A stretch of DNA of 64,000 bases from contig OX637345.1 of NCBI GenBank assembly GCA_951799405.1, positions 11,780,001-11,844,000 on the forward strand, read 5' to 3'. Origin of the DNA: Agapetus fuscipes. Its lineage: Eukaryota; Arthropoda; Insecta; Trichoptera; Glossosomatidae. A model generated the notes under the pieces. The model did not search any database and had not been told where the DNA came from. It saw only the letters and a program-made list of their open reading frames with translations. Shown here one piece after another: positions 1 to 9,751 of this stretch (position 1 is the first letter of the stretch; each line of letters begins with the position of its first letter). The position numbers and the translations under genes are program-made.

Positions 1-154
1 GCTTCCATAAAGGTTGGCTGTAACTGTATCGTTTTATCTTTACCCTTGAGGGCGCGTGCGTCTGACACCTCAGTTGATTGCTTTTGCAAGACTTTGTAAA
101 AAAATACAATATAGATGCTGTGTATACAAATCCGCACGTAAACGCTTAAATATT

Positions 155-391
155 TAATATAAGTTGCAAAGCTATTTTCACATTTAAAATTCATATAAAA
201 TGCATGCCCACACGTAAACATGTTCAAGTTCGCGCTTACAAATGCTGCATGCGTACTTACAAATTAAAATCCAAACGAACATAAGCCCTGCAACTTTTGC
301 CGACCTTCCCTGAAACGGGGGTGACATCGGCAAAGTGAACAATTTTTAACAGTACGGGTGGTCAAACTCATACCAACTTATAAATCAAGAA
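155..391 (-). repeat. LINE-A 3' end, 5'-truncated copy
   Basis: Read on the minus strand this is the standard LINE-A 3' segment. It has the 5' block ending in AAGTCAAGGA (here TAAATCAAGA), the TTGCCGA / CCCTG-CAGGG hairpin block, the CGCGCTTAC block and a final TTGCAACTTA. The TTAGA tail is worn. The assignment to a LINE 3' end rests on the copies at 31858-32690 and 42875-43512, where the same segment follows an RT frame. Confidence 0.85.
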
Positions 392-439
392 ATAGGCAGG
401 ATATATTATCTACGTCGCAGAGAAACGAAAATAGAACAA

Positions 440-709
440 TTCCGAGGACCGAGGGTGTCAGAAATGATTACTCGTTTCGGTGTTTATTTCAACCCTTAAA
501 TAAAAAAAAACCGGCAAGGTTTACTCAGCCTTCCCATAAAAAGATTACCAGCCCCCTTCGGAGCTGGGAAACCCGCCACTTCACTGAAGACGTTGGCGTA
601 AGGCCGGCCCCCTTAGCTGTAAAATAAAAAGTTTCACTAGCCATATGCGACACCTTTGGGGGTAACGCTACAAAGAGTTACACTATATGCGTAGCTTAGT
701 TGCGTTTTT
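440..709 (+). mobile_element. SINE-2, tRNA head missing
   Basis: Body of the SINE-2 family from the CCGAGGGTGTCAGAAATGAT block through the AGCTGGGAAACCC block to the terminal ACACTATATGCGTAGCTTAG. The tRNA-like head with its A and B boxes is absent, so the copy is truncated or interrupted at its 5' side. A LINE-A fragment abuts its 3' end. Confidence 0.8.
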
Positions 710-755
710 TTACAGCATGGGGGGTCAGCCTCATACCAACCTCTTAGTCAAGGAA
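706..755 (-). repeat. LINE-A 3' segment, short fragment
   Basis: Only the 5'-most 50 bp of the LINE-A 3' segment is present (TACAGCATGG...AGTCAAGGAA), joined directly to the SINE-2 end. Confidence 0.65.
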
Positions 756-1071
756 CTATCATCACAATACATTGTAGATGGTATAAAGTTTTTAGTTTAC
801 AATCAAATGCACAATTAAATAATTTTTCAGTGATTACACCCTTAGATTACAATGCGAAGTTTAGGTCCCCTGTCCGACTTGCAAATCCGTTTTACTCGGC
901 AGGGGCACCCCCGTGTGCGTACATAAGAACGCTAGGAGGGTCCTGCCTCCCTTGTACACAAAAACACTCTCACATACACTGTACACGTGTATGTTCACAC
1001 TCACACATGCTGGGGAATCGCATGGAGATGAACGAGGGTGCGTCAAGGTTGAAATATATATTTTTAAATCA
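756..1071. other. Unassigned stretch
   Basis: No recognisable repeat or gene. The short open frames on both strands have no coding character that I can see. Confidence 0.5.
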
Positions 1072-1326
1072 ATTCCTTGACTTATAGGTTGATATGAGGC
1101 TGACCACGCATACTGTAAAAGATGGTTCACTTTGCCAATGTCACCCCTGTTTCAGGGAAGGTCGGCAAGAGTTGCAGGGCTTATGTTAATTTGAGATTGG
1201 GTTTGTATATTTAAGGTCCACATGCGGCATGTGTTAGCGCAAACTTATACATGTCTGCTTGTGAGAATACGTTTAATGTGAATCTTAAATGATTTATATC
1301 TGTGCAGCTTAGATTTAGATTTTAGA
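1072..1326 (+). repeat. LINE-A 3' end
   Basis: Well preserved copy running from CCTTGACTTATAGGTTG to the tail TTAGATTTAGATTTAGA. The three hairpins of the family (TTGCC/GGCAA, CACATGC/GCATGTG, GTAAG/CTTAC) are mostly visible. A LINE-B fragment begins at the end of the tail. Confidence 0.9.
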
Positions 1327-1696
1327 ATGATTGGTTGATGAACAAGTGTAGTGTAAAAGAGAATCTAAGAGTGAAAGGATGTACAAAAAAGCACAATGAG
1401 ATGGTTCGGATATCTTGAAAGAATTGAAGATGAACGTCTAAACAAGAAAGTGTACAGAGGAAATGTCAGAGGAAAGCGTGGAAGGGGAAGACGGAGCAAG
1501 AAATGAATAGGCCAAATAGTTGAGATTGCCAAAGAATGGAACCTGCAGAGTGAAAATAAGAGAAGAGCATGTATGATGAATCTTGAAGAAATGAAAGAGA
1601 TATGCAAGGGCAAAAAAAACATGGAGAAGCATCTGCGAAGGTATCGGCCACCCCGAGTGGAACGGCAGAAGGATACAGAAACAGCAATAGTCTAAT
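1327..1696 (+). pseudogene. LINE-B RT C-terminal fragment
   Basis: From 1396 the frame reads MRWFGYLERIEDERLNKKVY, then a GKRGRGR block and an EWNLQSENKRRACM block, the C-terminal region seen in RTE-like insect retrotransposons. A nonsense codon (TGA) sits where the family has Trp just after the basic GRGR motif, so the copy is dead. The catalytic RT domain is not included. After the stop at 1693-1695 the 3' end is short and carries ACAGAAACAGC-like repeats typical of LINE-B. The first 70 bases have no clear coding match. Identification is by motif; clade RTE is a likely but not certain assignment. Confidence 0.75.
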
Positions 1697-1702
1697 TTGG
1701 TC

Positions 1703-1791
1703 TAGGTTCGTATTAGGTTGACCCGAATGCTGTAAAAACTTGGTTCACTTTGCCCAATGCCCTTCGGTTTCAGGGGAAGGCGGTAGGAGTT
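1703..1791 (+). repeat. LINE-A 3' segment, 5' part only
   Basis: Carries the GTATTAGGTTGACCCG and TTGGTTCACTTTGCC blocks and stops within the GGAAGGCGG block. Divergent and truncated at its 3' side. Confidence 0.6.
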
Positions 1792-1799
1792 TATGAGGT

Positions 1800-1945
1800 G
1801 AGTTGAACAGCTAATCTTGCTTGAGAGTTGCTTTCCGGGATCTGTTGCCGTGGTCCATGGGAGCTGGAGCTTCCGGATGTTTCACCTGTATCTACGAGGG
1901 ACTTCTTCAGCATGGTGATGCGAAGTGATGTTGATAGAGCGCTCG
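1800..1945 (-). other. Repeat block with hammerhead-like core
   Basis: The minus strand of 1876-1910 reads CTGAAGA, a weak 3 bp hairpin (CCT/AGG), then GAAAC. CTGAAGA and GAAA fit the conserved CUGANGA and GAAA boxes of hammerhead ribozymes. The surrounding ~140 bp recurs as both arms of the inverted repeat at 9512-9750. Self-cleavage is not shown, and stem II is poor in this copy. Confidence 0.4.
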
Positions 1946-1964
1946 TGTTTCATGCCATCAAAAA

Positions 1965-2090
1965 TAATTTTCTGTTTCGGAGTTTATATCAAACCCAAAC
2001 GTCGTAGAACGGTCAAGGTTTAATCAGCTTTCACAACCTGTTCCTTTCGGATCAGGGAAAACAATCACTTCAATTGAAGTGGTTAGTGTA
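1965..2090 (+). mobile_element. SINE-2 internal fragment
   Basis: Matches the middle of SINE-2 (TTTCGGAGTTTATATCAAAC, AAGGTTTAATCAGC, CACTTCAATTGAAGTGG). Head and tail are both missing. Confidence 0.65.
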
Positions 2091-2126
2091 TCGCTGTCCC
2101 CATGTTTCAACCGAAATTCAACTGTA

Positions 2127-2378
2127 ATCTAAGTTGCAAAGATAAATTAATTCAAAATTCATATTAAATGCATTCTCATAAGTAGACACGTATAAGTTTG
2201 AGCTTACACAATACACATGCCGCATGTGGACCTACAATATAAAAACTCAAATCTAAAATTAATATAAGCAATGCAACTCTAGCCGACATTCCCTGAAATA
2301 GGGGTGAAATTGGCAAAGTAAACCAATTTTTACAGTATGGGTGGTCAGCTTCATACCATTCTATAAGTCAAGGAACCA
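2127..2378 (-). repeat. LINE-A 3' end
   Basis: Complete segment on the minus strand, from AATCTAAGTTGCAAAG to TATAAGTCAAGGAACC. Confidence 0.85.
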
Positions 2379-2508
2379 TTGCGAATTACCAGTAATGTAT
2401 GGAATCTACAACGTTCTTGAAGTATTTTCTTTCGTACGAAAATGAACCACCCTCTCTAATACAAAGGCAGAGAGAAGTATATACACGCATACACACTTGT
2501 TACACATT

Positions 2509-2531
2509 ATGTGTGTGTGTGTGTGTGTGTG
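2509..2531. repeat. (GT)n microsatellite
   Basis: Uninterrupted GT dinucleotide run of about 23 bp. Confidence 0.95.
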
Positions 2532-2702
2532 AGGGAGGGAGGCAGTTTCCACGGCAACCCTCCCTCTCGCCACTGGCGGCCAAAAGATTTTCAATAACTT
2601 GCGAAAACGTCAACTTCAGATATATTTGCATCGCGACTTAACAAAAGCATTATATTCCACACAGAGCGGCATCATCTAAGTTGCGGAAAAATATATTTTA
2701 TA

Positions 2703-2838
2703 AATAACTTCAGCCTGACTTGTTCAGTGAGCGCTTTTTCGGTGGGAATCACACCTCAAAATCCTTCTGCGAGCTACGATACTTTTAAAAAATCAACCGT
2801 TTTAAGGCTGGGTGAACCTTTGCAGCCGGCCTTTGATC
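2703..2838 (-). mobile_element. SINE-1 3' half, decayed
   Basis: On the minus strand the order is CCGGCTGCAAAGG, GCCTTAAAAC, the CTCGCAGAAGGATTTTGAGG block and the GTGATTCCCACC/AAAGCGCTCACTG hairpin block of SINE-1. Several bases are lost in the middle. Confidence 0.65.
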
Positions 2839-3250
2839 TATAATCTTTAAATAAAGTTGCAAAGATAAATTAAAATTGCTGTCTCCAAGCAAACACGCTA
2901 TAAGAAATCGTTTACACATGCTGCATGTCTAATCAATCTAATCTAAGTTGCAAATACATGTAACATTAAGATTCACATTATAATATGCATTTTCACAAGC
3001 AGACACGTATAAGTTAGCGCTTAAACATGCCGCATGTGAATCTCAAATTGACTTAAGCCCTGCAACTCTTGCCGACCTTCCCTGAAACAGGGGTAACATT
3101 GGCAACGTATAATCTATAATCTCTTACATAAAAAAATCATATTAATTTTTAACGCATGCCCACAAGCAAAACACGTGTAAGTCCGCGCTTACATATGCTG
3201 CATGTGTACTTGAAAAATTAGACCTAAGCCTCAAATGAGCATAGCCCCAT
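2838..3250 (-). repeat. Three LINE-A 3' ends in tandem
   Basis: Three copies in the same orientation follow one another at 2838-2928, 2936-3108 and 3109-3247. Each starts at its TTAGA-type tail next to the truncated end of the previous one. This fits repeated insertion at or next to the AT-rich tails of earlier copies. Confidence 0.7.
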
Positions 3251-3274
3251 ATAAAGGTAGATACTACAGGGAAG

Positions 3275-3350
3275 AGTATCAAAATAATGCGCTACGCTGG
3301 AAATCGAACCCACTGCCTTTTAATTACGAGTCGAAGCATAGCCTACTATC
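3275..3350 (-). mobile_element. tRNA-like SINE head, isolated
   Basis: The minus strand has AGTGGGTTCGATTTCCAGC (B box-like) preceded by GACTCGTAATT and a weak A box region. The anticodon arm resembles the SINE-1 head. No body follows. A functional tRNA is unlikely because the acceptor ends do not pair. Confidence 0.45.
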
Positions 3351-3469
3351 CTATGTAGACGAGGTAGGATGTACGGTAGGAATGGCTTACTTAACAGGAA
3401 TGACTATTGAGACTCTGAATGATAGGGACCGTAAATGACTGGGTTATGATGAGTGCGGTAACAATAATG

Positions 3470-3705
3470 TGAGAATGAAAGAGCAATAAGATGGTTTGGG
3501 CATCTAGAAATAATACATTGACAAAAAAATAATGTATAAAGGAAAAGGTAAGCGTGGATGGGGAATACCGAGGAAAGAATGGATTGAGAATGGAAAGAAA
3601 AGAGAACAATGAATGTCGATGAGATGAAAGAAATGTGCAAGGAGAGAACAAAATGGATACACATCTACTGAGGTACTGGCCACCTCTAGTGTAACAGTTA
3701 CAATG
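3470..3705 (+). pseudogene. LINE-B RT C-terminal fragment, decayed
   Basis: Reads through AIRWFGHLEI, then a frame-broken version of the GKRG.G.PRKEWI block and the EMKEMCKERTKWIHI end. The tail TGGCCACCTCTAGTGTAACA followed by GTTACAATG matches the LINE-B 3' terminus. Stops and indels interrupt all frames. Confidence 0.65.
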
Positions 3706-4149
3706 AGTAGGTATTTCTTTGTGGTAGGTATTTCAGATATAGTATACCACAGAAAAATGTTCTCGAAAATATTTGCAATTTTGTCCATAGTGGATTTTCT
3801 TTGCTATACTTTAGAAATGGGGGAGGATTGAGAGTGTTATATACGTACAGATGTTGTAATATACTTAGAGTGGAATAAAACGAGGGGGCGGAGTCACAGG
3901 GGGGCGGGGCTTGGCCAGGCGACGCCCCCAGAAGGAAAATCCCCACAAGATCCGGGAAAACTCAAAGATTTTCCCTAAAAGTAGGGAAAATTTCCACAAA
4001 AAAAAACTTGATTTTTTTTTCAAAATAAGTTTCATAAGGTGATGAATTATAAATTATTATAATGTTTTTCTTTGAGGTTGGTATAAAGCTTCTGAAAAAC
4101 ACATTCTGAAAAAACTTGGTTCACTTTGGTAATTTCACCCCAAATTTTC
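3706..4149. other. Unassigned stretch
   Basis: No gene. It includes a GC-richer patch near 3890-3935 and a worn LINE-A-like TTGGTTCACTTTGG at 4118-4131. Confidence 0.45.
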
Positions 4150-4612
4150 AAATTTTCTCTTCGCTGGGTTGAAAAATTCATACAACTTTACCAAAGACCG
4201 GCCATCAGAAGGTCAATCTAGCCTTGCAGCAAATGGGTTTTGCTTAAGTATTGGCGCTTTGTAGCGACGACCAAGCTCGTAAAAAGTTCGGTCGATAGCT
4301 CAGTTGGTAGAATGCTTGCATTCCATGCCAAGAGCAAGGGTTCGATCAACACCGAGGGTGTCAGAAATGATTTCTCGTTTCGGTTTCTATTTCAAACCCA
4401 AAATAAATACCCGCAATGTGTACTCAGCCTTCACAAGCAATGAGAACCAGCCCAACCGGAAGCTGGGAAGCTCCCACTTCAACAGCTGAAGTCGTTGGTG
4501 TCTTACCCGTAAAAATAAACAGGTCCCGAATCGCCACATGCGGCCCCTTCGGGGATAACGCAGGCAAGAAGTAACACTATATGCGTAGGTTAGTTGCGTT
4601 TGCGTCTGTTTT
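4150..4612 (+). mobile_element. SINE-1/SINE-2 composite dimer
   Basis: The SINE-1 body (CTCTTCGCTGGGTTGAAAAA, TTTACCAAAGACCGG, GGCGCTTTGTAGCGACGACC) ends at CAAGCTCGTAAAAAG. It is followed at once by the SINE-2 head GGTCGATAGCTCAGTTGGTA with A box, then B box GGGTTCGATC and the full SINE-2 body to GTAGGTTAGTTGCGTTTGCG. The SINE-1 tRNA head and LINE-like tail are missing. The same junction recurs at 59756-60252 and 61743-62167, so this is a composite family rather than a chance neighbour. Confidence 0.8.
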
Positions 4613-4670
4613 GTGTGCACGCATTAAATGTGAATTTTAAATGTTAATATACCTTCGCAATTTAGACTAC

Positions 4671-4911
4671 CATTCCTTGACTTATAGGTTGGTATGAGGC
4701 TGACTTCCCATACTGTAAAAAATGGTTCACTTTGCCAATGTCACCCCTGTGTCAGGGAAGGTCGGCAAAAGTTGTAGGGCCTATGTTCATTTGAGGTTTG
4801 GATTTTATTTGTAAGTACAGCATTTGTAAGCGCGAACTACACGTGTTTGTTTGTGGGCATACATTTGAGAGTCTTAAATGTACATCTCTGCAACTGAGAT
4901 TATAGATTATA
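4671..4911 (+). repeat. LINE-A 3' end
   Basis: From TTCCTTGACTTATAGG to GATTATAGATTATAG. It belongs to a subgroup that has GTTTGGATTTTATTTGTAAG in place of the GGTCCACATGCGG block. Confidence 0.9.
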
Positions 4912-5254
4912 GAATAGTCATTTTCTTTTTCACGCCAACTCTTTCATATATCTTGATGAGAATTATTTTTATCCATTAACGCAATCGAGGGGAGGTTATG
5001 AAAGGGTTTTATACTCGGGGCACCTTATATCTTGAAGTTGGATATTATTTTACAATGGAATAAGGCCTGACTGAGCCGCCTTAAAGCCTGACTGCACGGG
5101 CAGGAAGTCCTCATTTCCTCCAGGACTTCCATCTTACTCTCCCTTCAGTAATTCTGACAAATTATTGATCAGAAAAGTAAACGTCTTGTTCTGTCTAGTA
5201 CTTACAAGGGTAAAAAAGGCAAATTTTGCTTAAAAAATATATGTGCATAATATA
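4912..5254. other. Unassigned stretch
   Basis: No gene or known repeat. It contains a short inverted pair around CAGGAAGTCCTC...CAGGACTTCC near 5100-5130. Confidence 0.45.
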
Positions 5255-5505
5255 ACCGGTCCGTAGTCCAGTGGCAACACTTCGGACTCGTGAATGGAAG
5301 GTTGTGGGTTCGAATCCCGGCGGAGCACAAAAAAATACCATTTAAAATTCATAAAGCCTTTACCAAAGACCGGTCACTAAAGGTGCATCCAGCCTTACAG
5401 CAACGGGGTCTTGTTTGAGTATTGGCGCTTTTTAGCGACGACCAAGCTCGTAAAAACTACAACAAGTGTCATAGACCCCTAGATTCTCCCGCACAGGATT
5501 CCTTA
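5255..5505 (+). mobile_element. SINE-1 with LINE-G-type tail
   Basis: Complete tRNA-like head (A box TAGTCCAGTGG, B box GGGTTCGAATC) and SINE-1 body. After CAAGCTCGT it changes to ACTACAACAAGTGTCATAGA and CTCCCGCACAGGATTCCTT. That end matches the 3' terminus of LINE-G at 39230-39324, not the usual SINE-1 hairpin tail. Confidence 0.8.
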
Positions 5506-5522
5506 TTTTCTGATGCCATGAT

Positions 5523-6079
5523 GTAAGTTCGCGCTTACACATGCTGCATGTGTGTTATAAAACAATCGAATCCTCTTTTTCTATTTGTGCCACTTCTATA
5601 GAAGATCGACGATCTTCATCGCTATTTTAAGCTTGGATGCTGCGGATCGAAATAGGGCCTTGGTGCTTTTGATAAACGATTATCCCAGGTTTTTCAGCCA
5701 CGATGTCCTTCGGTGACCCTGAGTTCTTCTCCCCTCAATCTTACTCTGTATGATAAGATGAAGGAGACGGTACTACTCATTTTGTCAAAATGTGACCGAA
5801 GCTTTCTCTGCTTAATGGTTGGTAGAAGTCCCAACCAACCCTGACATGAATATAAACTTTTAAATTCCTGGCGACTTTCTCTGAAACAGGGATGACATCG
5901 TAAAAAGTGAACCAAGTTTTTTAAAGTTTCATACAAGCCTATAAGTCAAAGAAAAACATTATACCAATTAATAATTCATGATCTTATTAAACTTATTTTG
6001 TTAACAATTTCAAACAATTTTGAACCCATTTTCACAGTATGGGTGGTCAGCCTCATGCCAACCTATAAGTCAAGGAGAT
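5523..6079 (-). repeat. Scattered LINE-A 3' fragments
   Basis: Three partial pieces lie at 5523-5565 (CGCGCTTACACATGCTGCAT), 5855-5953 and 6024-6079 (CAGTATGGGTGGTCAGCCTC to TAAGTCAAGGA). The DNA between them is unassigned. Confidence 0.6.
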
Positions 6080-6654
6080 CGATAATGTAGATTATGGCAT
6101 TATTTATTTTGCGTATATTATATACCTACTCGTACCTATGTACAATATTCTTTTTCGCATATTCGAAGTGACAATCTAGGACATTTTTGGAAATTGAGAT
6201 AAACACATGTGTGCATAGAAAATGATGTTCTATGTACTTTCATACAGTCATAGCGTTTTAAAAGAAAAAAAATAGATTTCCGACTTTGGTTCCATACGAT
6301 TCATATGTACGTAGGTATTTTCGAGATGAAGTGAGAGAAAATATGTGAAAATTCGTACGATAGAACGAGATGAAGAGATTTGAATAATGGTTTTGGTGTG
6401 TACTATGTATGTTTGTGTATGGGAGTTGAGAAAAAGGGGTTTTCAGAAGGGGACGGGTGTATGCGAAGGAATGGGAGTGTGAAAGAGAGGAAAGATACGC
6501 CATGAGGAAAAAGGAAAAACCGTGGAAAGAGAAGGAATGATGAGGTGACAATGCGGTAGAATATTATTTTTAATTAAATCAAAGTTGCAATGATCAATCA
6601 TGACAAAAATGGAAACTAGTAAGCTACGTTTCAAAAAGATATCTTCAGTACCAA
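6080..6654. other. Unassigned purine-rich stretch
   Basis: No confident feature. The run 6400-6545 is G/A-rich and could be a very old LINE-B coding relic, but no motif is safe enough to call. Confidence 0.35.
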
Positions 6655-6712
6655 AAGGGCGGGGATCGAACCCTAGCCCTGACCTTAACTACTGAGTTAT
6701 CGTACGTAAACT
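6655..6712 (-). mobile_element. tRNA-like SINE head remnant
   Basis: The minus strand shows CGATAACTCAGTAGTTAAGG (A box-like) and GGGTTCGATCCCC (perfect B box). This is the head of a tRNA-derived SINE with no body left. Confidence 0.5.
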
Positions 6713-6749
6713 TTAATACAGTTAGGACTCAAATTAAATTTATCGTGAT

Positions 6750-6983
6750 TCCTTGACTTATAGGTTGTTGTGAGGCTGTAACAAAATGGTCCACTTTGCC
6801 AATGTCACCCCTATTTCAGGGAACGTCGACAAGAGTAACAGTTCATTTGAGATTGGGTTTTTACGTTGTAAGTCCACATTAGGCATGTGTAAGCGCAAAC
6901 TTATACGAGTCTGCTTACGGAATTGCATTAAATATTAATCTTGAATGTTATATACCTTTGCAACTTAGATTATAGATTATAGT
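6750..6983 (+). repeat. LINE-A 3' end
   Basis: Starts TTCCTTGACTTATAGG and ends TTAGATTATAGATTATAG. A small deletion removes the ACCACCCATACTG block. Confidence 0.85.
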
Positions 6984-7496
6984 GGTGTATTGTTTTAAAG
7001 AAAAAACAACCAGTCAGATGCTTACGCAAGCCTTCCGTTCAAAAAGCCGACTATTAAAGAGTAAAAATACATTTGGCAGCAGAGTGTCACCCTGTGGCAT
7101 CCCCATTTCTGCCCCAGACCACACATATACCTCGTTATATCCTCAGCATACATACACACAGCTCTGCAGATGAGCTAGAGGCACCTTCCAGCGTCCGTAT
7201 GTACCAGATGAGGGGGTGGATATTCAAATTACAGACCCTGTGGGGCGCGCGAGGATTTACAGACTTACAATCTACCTTCTTTTTAGATTAAAAAAGAATT
7301 TAAATGTTAAACATACAAGATAAGCCGATAAAGGCACAACTTTAACCATTGAGTTGAAGAATTGGTAGAGAAGAAACTAGTCAAAGGCATTATAATATGC
7401 TGTGCGCCTGTCATCCACAGAGTTGTCAAACACCGCAGAATATTTCATAATCCTGTCAAATCCTTTGTTTTCTCGCTTTCCCCTTATTTCGTTAAT
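6984..7496. other. Unassigned stretch
   Basis: No gene or family recognised. Confidence 0.4.
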
Positions 7497-7781
7497 TTTT
7501 TTTTTTTTTTTTTTTTTTATAAGAAAAAAATAGATTTGTGAAGAGGAATGCAATTCACCAACCTATTCTGCCTGGCCAGAAACAGGTATTAATATCGTCA
7601 TTTAATAATTCATTATTGTTTATTATTAATGAATTATTAAATAATAATTACCCAATAACATCTGTTGAACCAGGGTCAAAGTTAAAGTCAAGTGACCTGA
7701 GCGGGGATCGAACCAACGTTGTTCCATTCGAAACACGCTAGAAAGATCAGCCCTCTTGGCCCCCGCGGCTATAACCCCGAC
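7497..7781 (-). mobile_element. SINE-3, full length
   Basis: Read on the minus strand: GTCGGGGTTATAGCCG head, B box TGGTTCGATCCCCGC, then TTGACCCTGGTTCAACAGAT. An AT-rich inverted repeat (TAATTATTATTTAATAATTC against GAATTATTAAATGACG) follows, then GGCCAGGCAGAATAGGTTGG and a poly-A tail (plus-strand T run at 7497-7519). The GGCC(G)AG-type A box suggests a class II (Leu/Ser-type) tRNA ancestor. Other copies are at 9946-10168 and 51010-51280. Confidence 0.85.
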
Positions 7782-7905
7782 ATCTATAATAAAATATTTA
7801 CAAACTTAATAATTACACATTATGTTTTATAATAATGCCTGGTCTGAATTTAGCCTGACAGTTTGTCAAACTAGAAAGAAATCTCTAATAGCCATCAGGA
7901 CCTCA

Positions 7906-8260
7906 ACTGGGCTGGAAGTCTCATCACCACGTTAATTCTTACCTAGGGGCTGTCCATATATTACGTCATTCGCATTAAGGGGGGGGGGGAGTCTGGTCTG
8001 CGGATGATGGCAAATGATGTACGAGTACCAAAAGTGACGTCGTTCTTGTCTACAAAATATACAAAATATTATGCAAGTAATATAACATTATTAATTATTA
8101 AGCTCATCCATTATTACAAAAAGAGGAGGGGGGGTCATTAGATAATGAATATGGGATGATTGTAAGGGGAGGAGGGGGGGGGGTCGAAAATCGGACAAAA
8201 TCGATGACGTAATTTATGGACGGCCCCCTACCAAATATCGGTAATATTTGTACATTTGCA
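7906..8260 (+). mobile_element. MITE-F copy interrupted by a second MITE
   Basis: GGGCTGGAAGTCTCATCACC at the left matches the terminal repeat of MITE-F (36770-36940). After ACCT the copy is broken by the element at 7946-8227, then resumes as CTACCAAATATCGGTAATAT and fades. Confidence 0.75.
7946..8227 (+). mobile_element. 282 bp MITE with GGGGCTGTCC ends
   Basis: Left end GGGGCTGTCCATATATTACG and right end GACGTAATTTATGGACGGCCCC form imperfect terminal inverted repeats of about 24 bp. CTA is present on both sides (7943-7945 and 8228-8230), a 3 bp target duplication. A 3 bp duplication and G-rich ends suggest a PIF/Harbinger-type origin, but no transposase is present. The interior has two G-runs. 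Confidence 0.8.
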
Positions 8261-8329
8261 CCTTTGCAATGACACACTGTCGTAAAAGGCTCTATATAAA
8301 TTTTGTCCTTCATCATCATCATCATCAAC

Positions 8330-8690
8330 ACCACGCTTACATATGCTGCATGTGTACTAAGAACTTGACTGATAGATTGATATGCGGCTGACCAACAATA
8401 CTGTAAAAATGGTTCACTTTGCCAATGTCACCCCTGCTTCAGGGAAGGTCGGCAAGAGTTGCAGGGCTTACGTTCATTTGAGATTGGGTTTTTTTTTATA
8501 TTGTAGGTCCCTGGTCCACATGCGGCATGTGTAAGCGCGAAATTATGCGTGTCTGCTTGTGGGAATGCATTTAATATGAATCTCAAATGATAGATATCTT
8601 TGCAGCTTAGATTTAGAACATTAACGTTGCAACTCTTTCCCACCTTTCACGAAAAAGCGGTGACATCGGTAAAGTGAAGAATTTATCACC
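8330..8690 (+). repeat. LINE-A 3' end with inverted fragments
   Basis: A good plus-strand copy runs 8358-8618 (AACTTGACTGATAGATTG to CTTAGATTTAGA). Short minus-strand pieces lie on each side, at 8330-8357 and 8625-8685. Confidence 0.8.
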
Positions 8691-9511
8691 TCCTACCCCC
8701 GGCTATTTAGTCCGCGAACATACACAAATTCACTAATCTGATCAACATATATTTTTTTCAGCATTCTCTTTTACTATTCTTGTACGGATGAAAATGTAAA
8801 ATATTTTCACTAGTGGACCAAGGCTTCACACAAACGCAGAACAAATTAGACCGCCAAGAGAGCAGTAGGGAGGGGGGGGGGAGGAGAGTGGTATGAGGAG
8901 GTAGAGCAATTTGCAAATACTCGACTGTAACTGTAAGATATATATATATACGCAACGTGTATGTTCGCGCTTATGCACAGCAGCCCCTAGCTGTGAACAA
9001 TACTTGTACAACAGGGATGAATTACGAATGCCGTAATTTAAATTGGAGCGGCAAGTGGTGTAGGGGTGGTGGGAAAATGTTTGACAAGCAAAAGGTATTC
9101 GGTTATATTCCGAGTGGAGTTTTTTTTCTTAAACATGCAACAAATAAAGAAGATTGTCGAAAAAATATTGTACCTTTTTATTTGAACAAGTGAAAATTCT
9201 GTTCATTGACATATCGCACGCTTAATAATAAAGAGCAATAACTCAAAAATTGGAAAAATCGAGATTTTGTAATAAAACGCAAGAACAATGGGAGAAGAAT
9301 AGGTAGAATGCGACAGCCGTTCAATTTGGACGAATATGACCGAGATAAAACATCGGTCGCCTTTTTCATCCCATACAAGTTGTACTGGTTGTCTGAACTT
9401 CAAACGTGATTTCCCAACATTCTTCTTTTTATAGTTATTTCTCTTTATGATTAAGCGTGCGATATTATAGGTTGAATAAGAGTTTTAGGCTTACACGGCC
9501 AGCTGATGATG
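8691..9511. other. Unassigned stretch
   Basis: No gene. Notable only for a G-run at 8871-8882 and a short TA repeat near 8937-8949. Confidence 0.4.
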
Positions 9512-9750
9512 CTGGAGAGATGTTTTCCGGGATCTGTTGCCGTGGGCTGTGGGAACTGGAGCTTTCGGACGTTTCGCCCACGTCTACGATGGGCTTCTTG
9601 AGTGGATATTTAAATCCCGAGTGTACACACACTTTCATCACAGTATCATCAAGATCATCTTCATTATTGTAGACACGGGCGAAACGTCCGGAAGCTCCAG
9701 CTCCCACAGCCCACGGCAACAGATCCCGGAAAACATCTCTCCAGCATCGA
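9512..9750. repeat. Inverted repeat with hammerhead-like motif
   Basis: Arms of about 75-80 bp (from GCTGGAGAGATGTTTTCCGG inward) flank a ~75 bp spacer. The minus strand of 9568-9602 reads CTCAAGA, A, GCCCA-loop-TGGGC, GAAAC, GTC. This fits the hammerhead layout CUGANGA / stem II / GAAA with one core mismatch (G5 to C). The right arm keeps GAAACGTC at 9681-9688 but has lost the first half of the core. One diverged single-arm copy lies at 1800-1945. Confidence 0.55.
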
Positions 9751-9751
9751 T

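Noticed and set aside
4288..4360. Functional tRNA gene at the SINE-2 head
   Set aside because: The same head recurs many times, always leading into the SINE-2 body.
6400..6551. LINE-B coding relic in purine-rich DNA
   Set aside because: No diagnostic motif such as GRPRK or WFGH can be read in any frame.
9512..9750. Protein-coding gene on either strand
   Set aside because: The long frames on both strands are a by-product of the inverted repeat.
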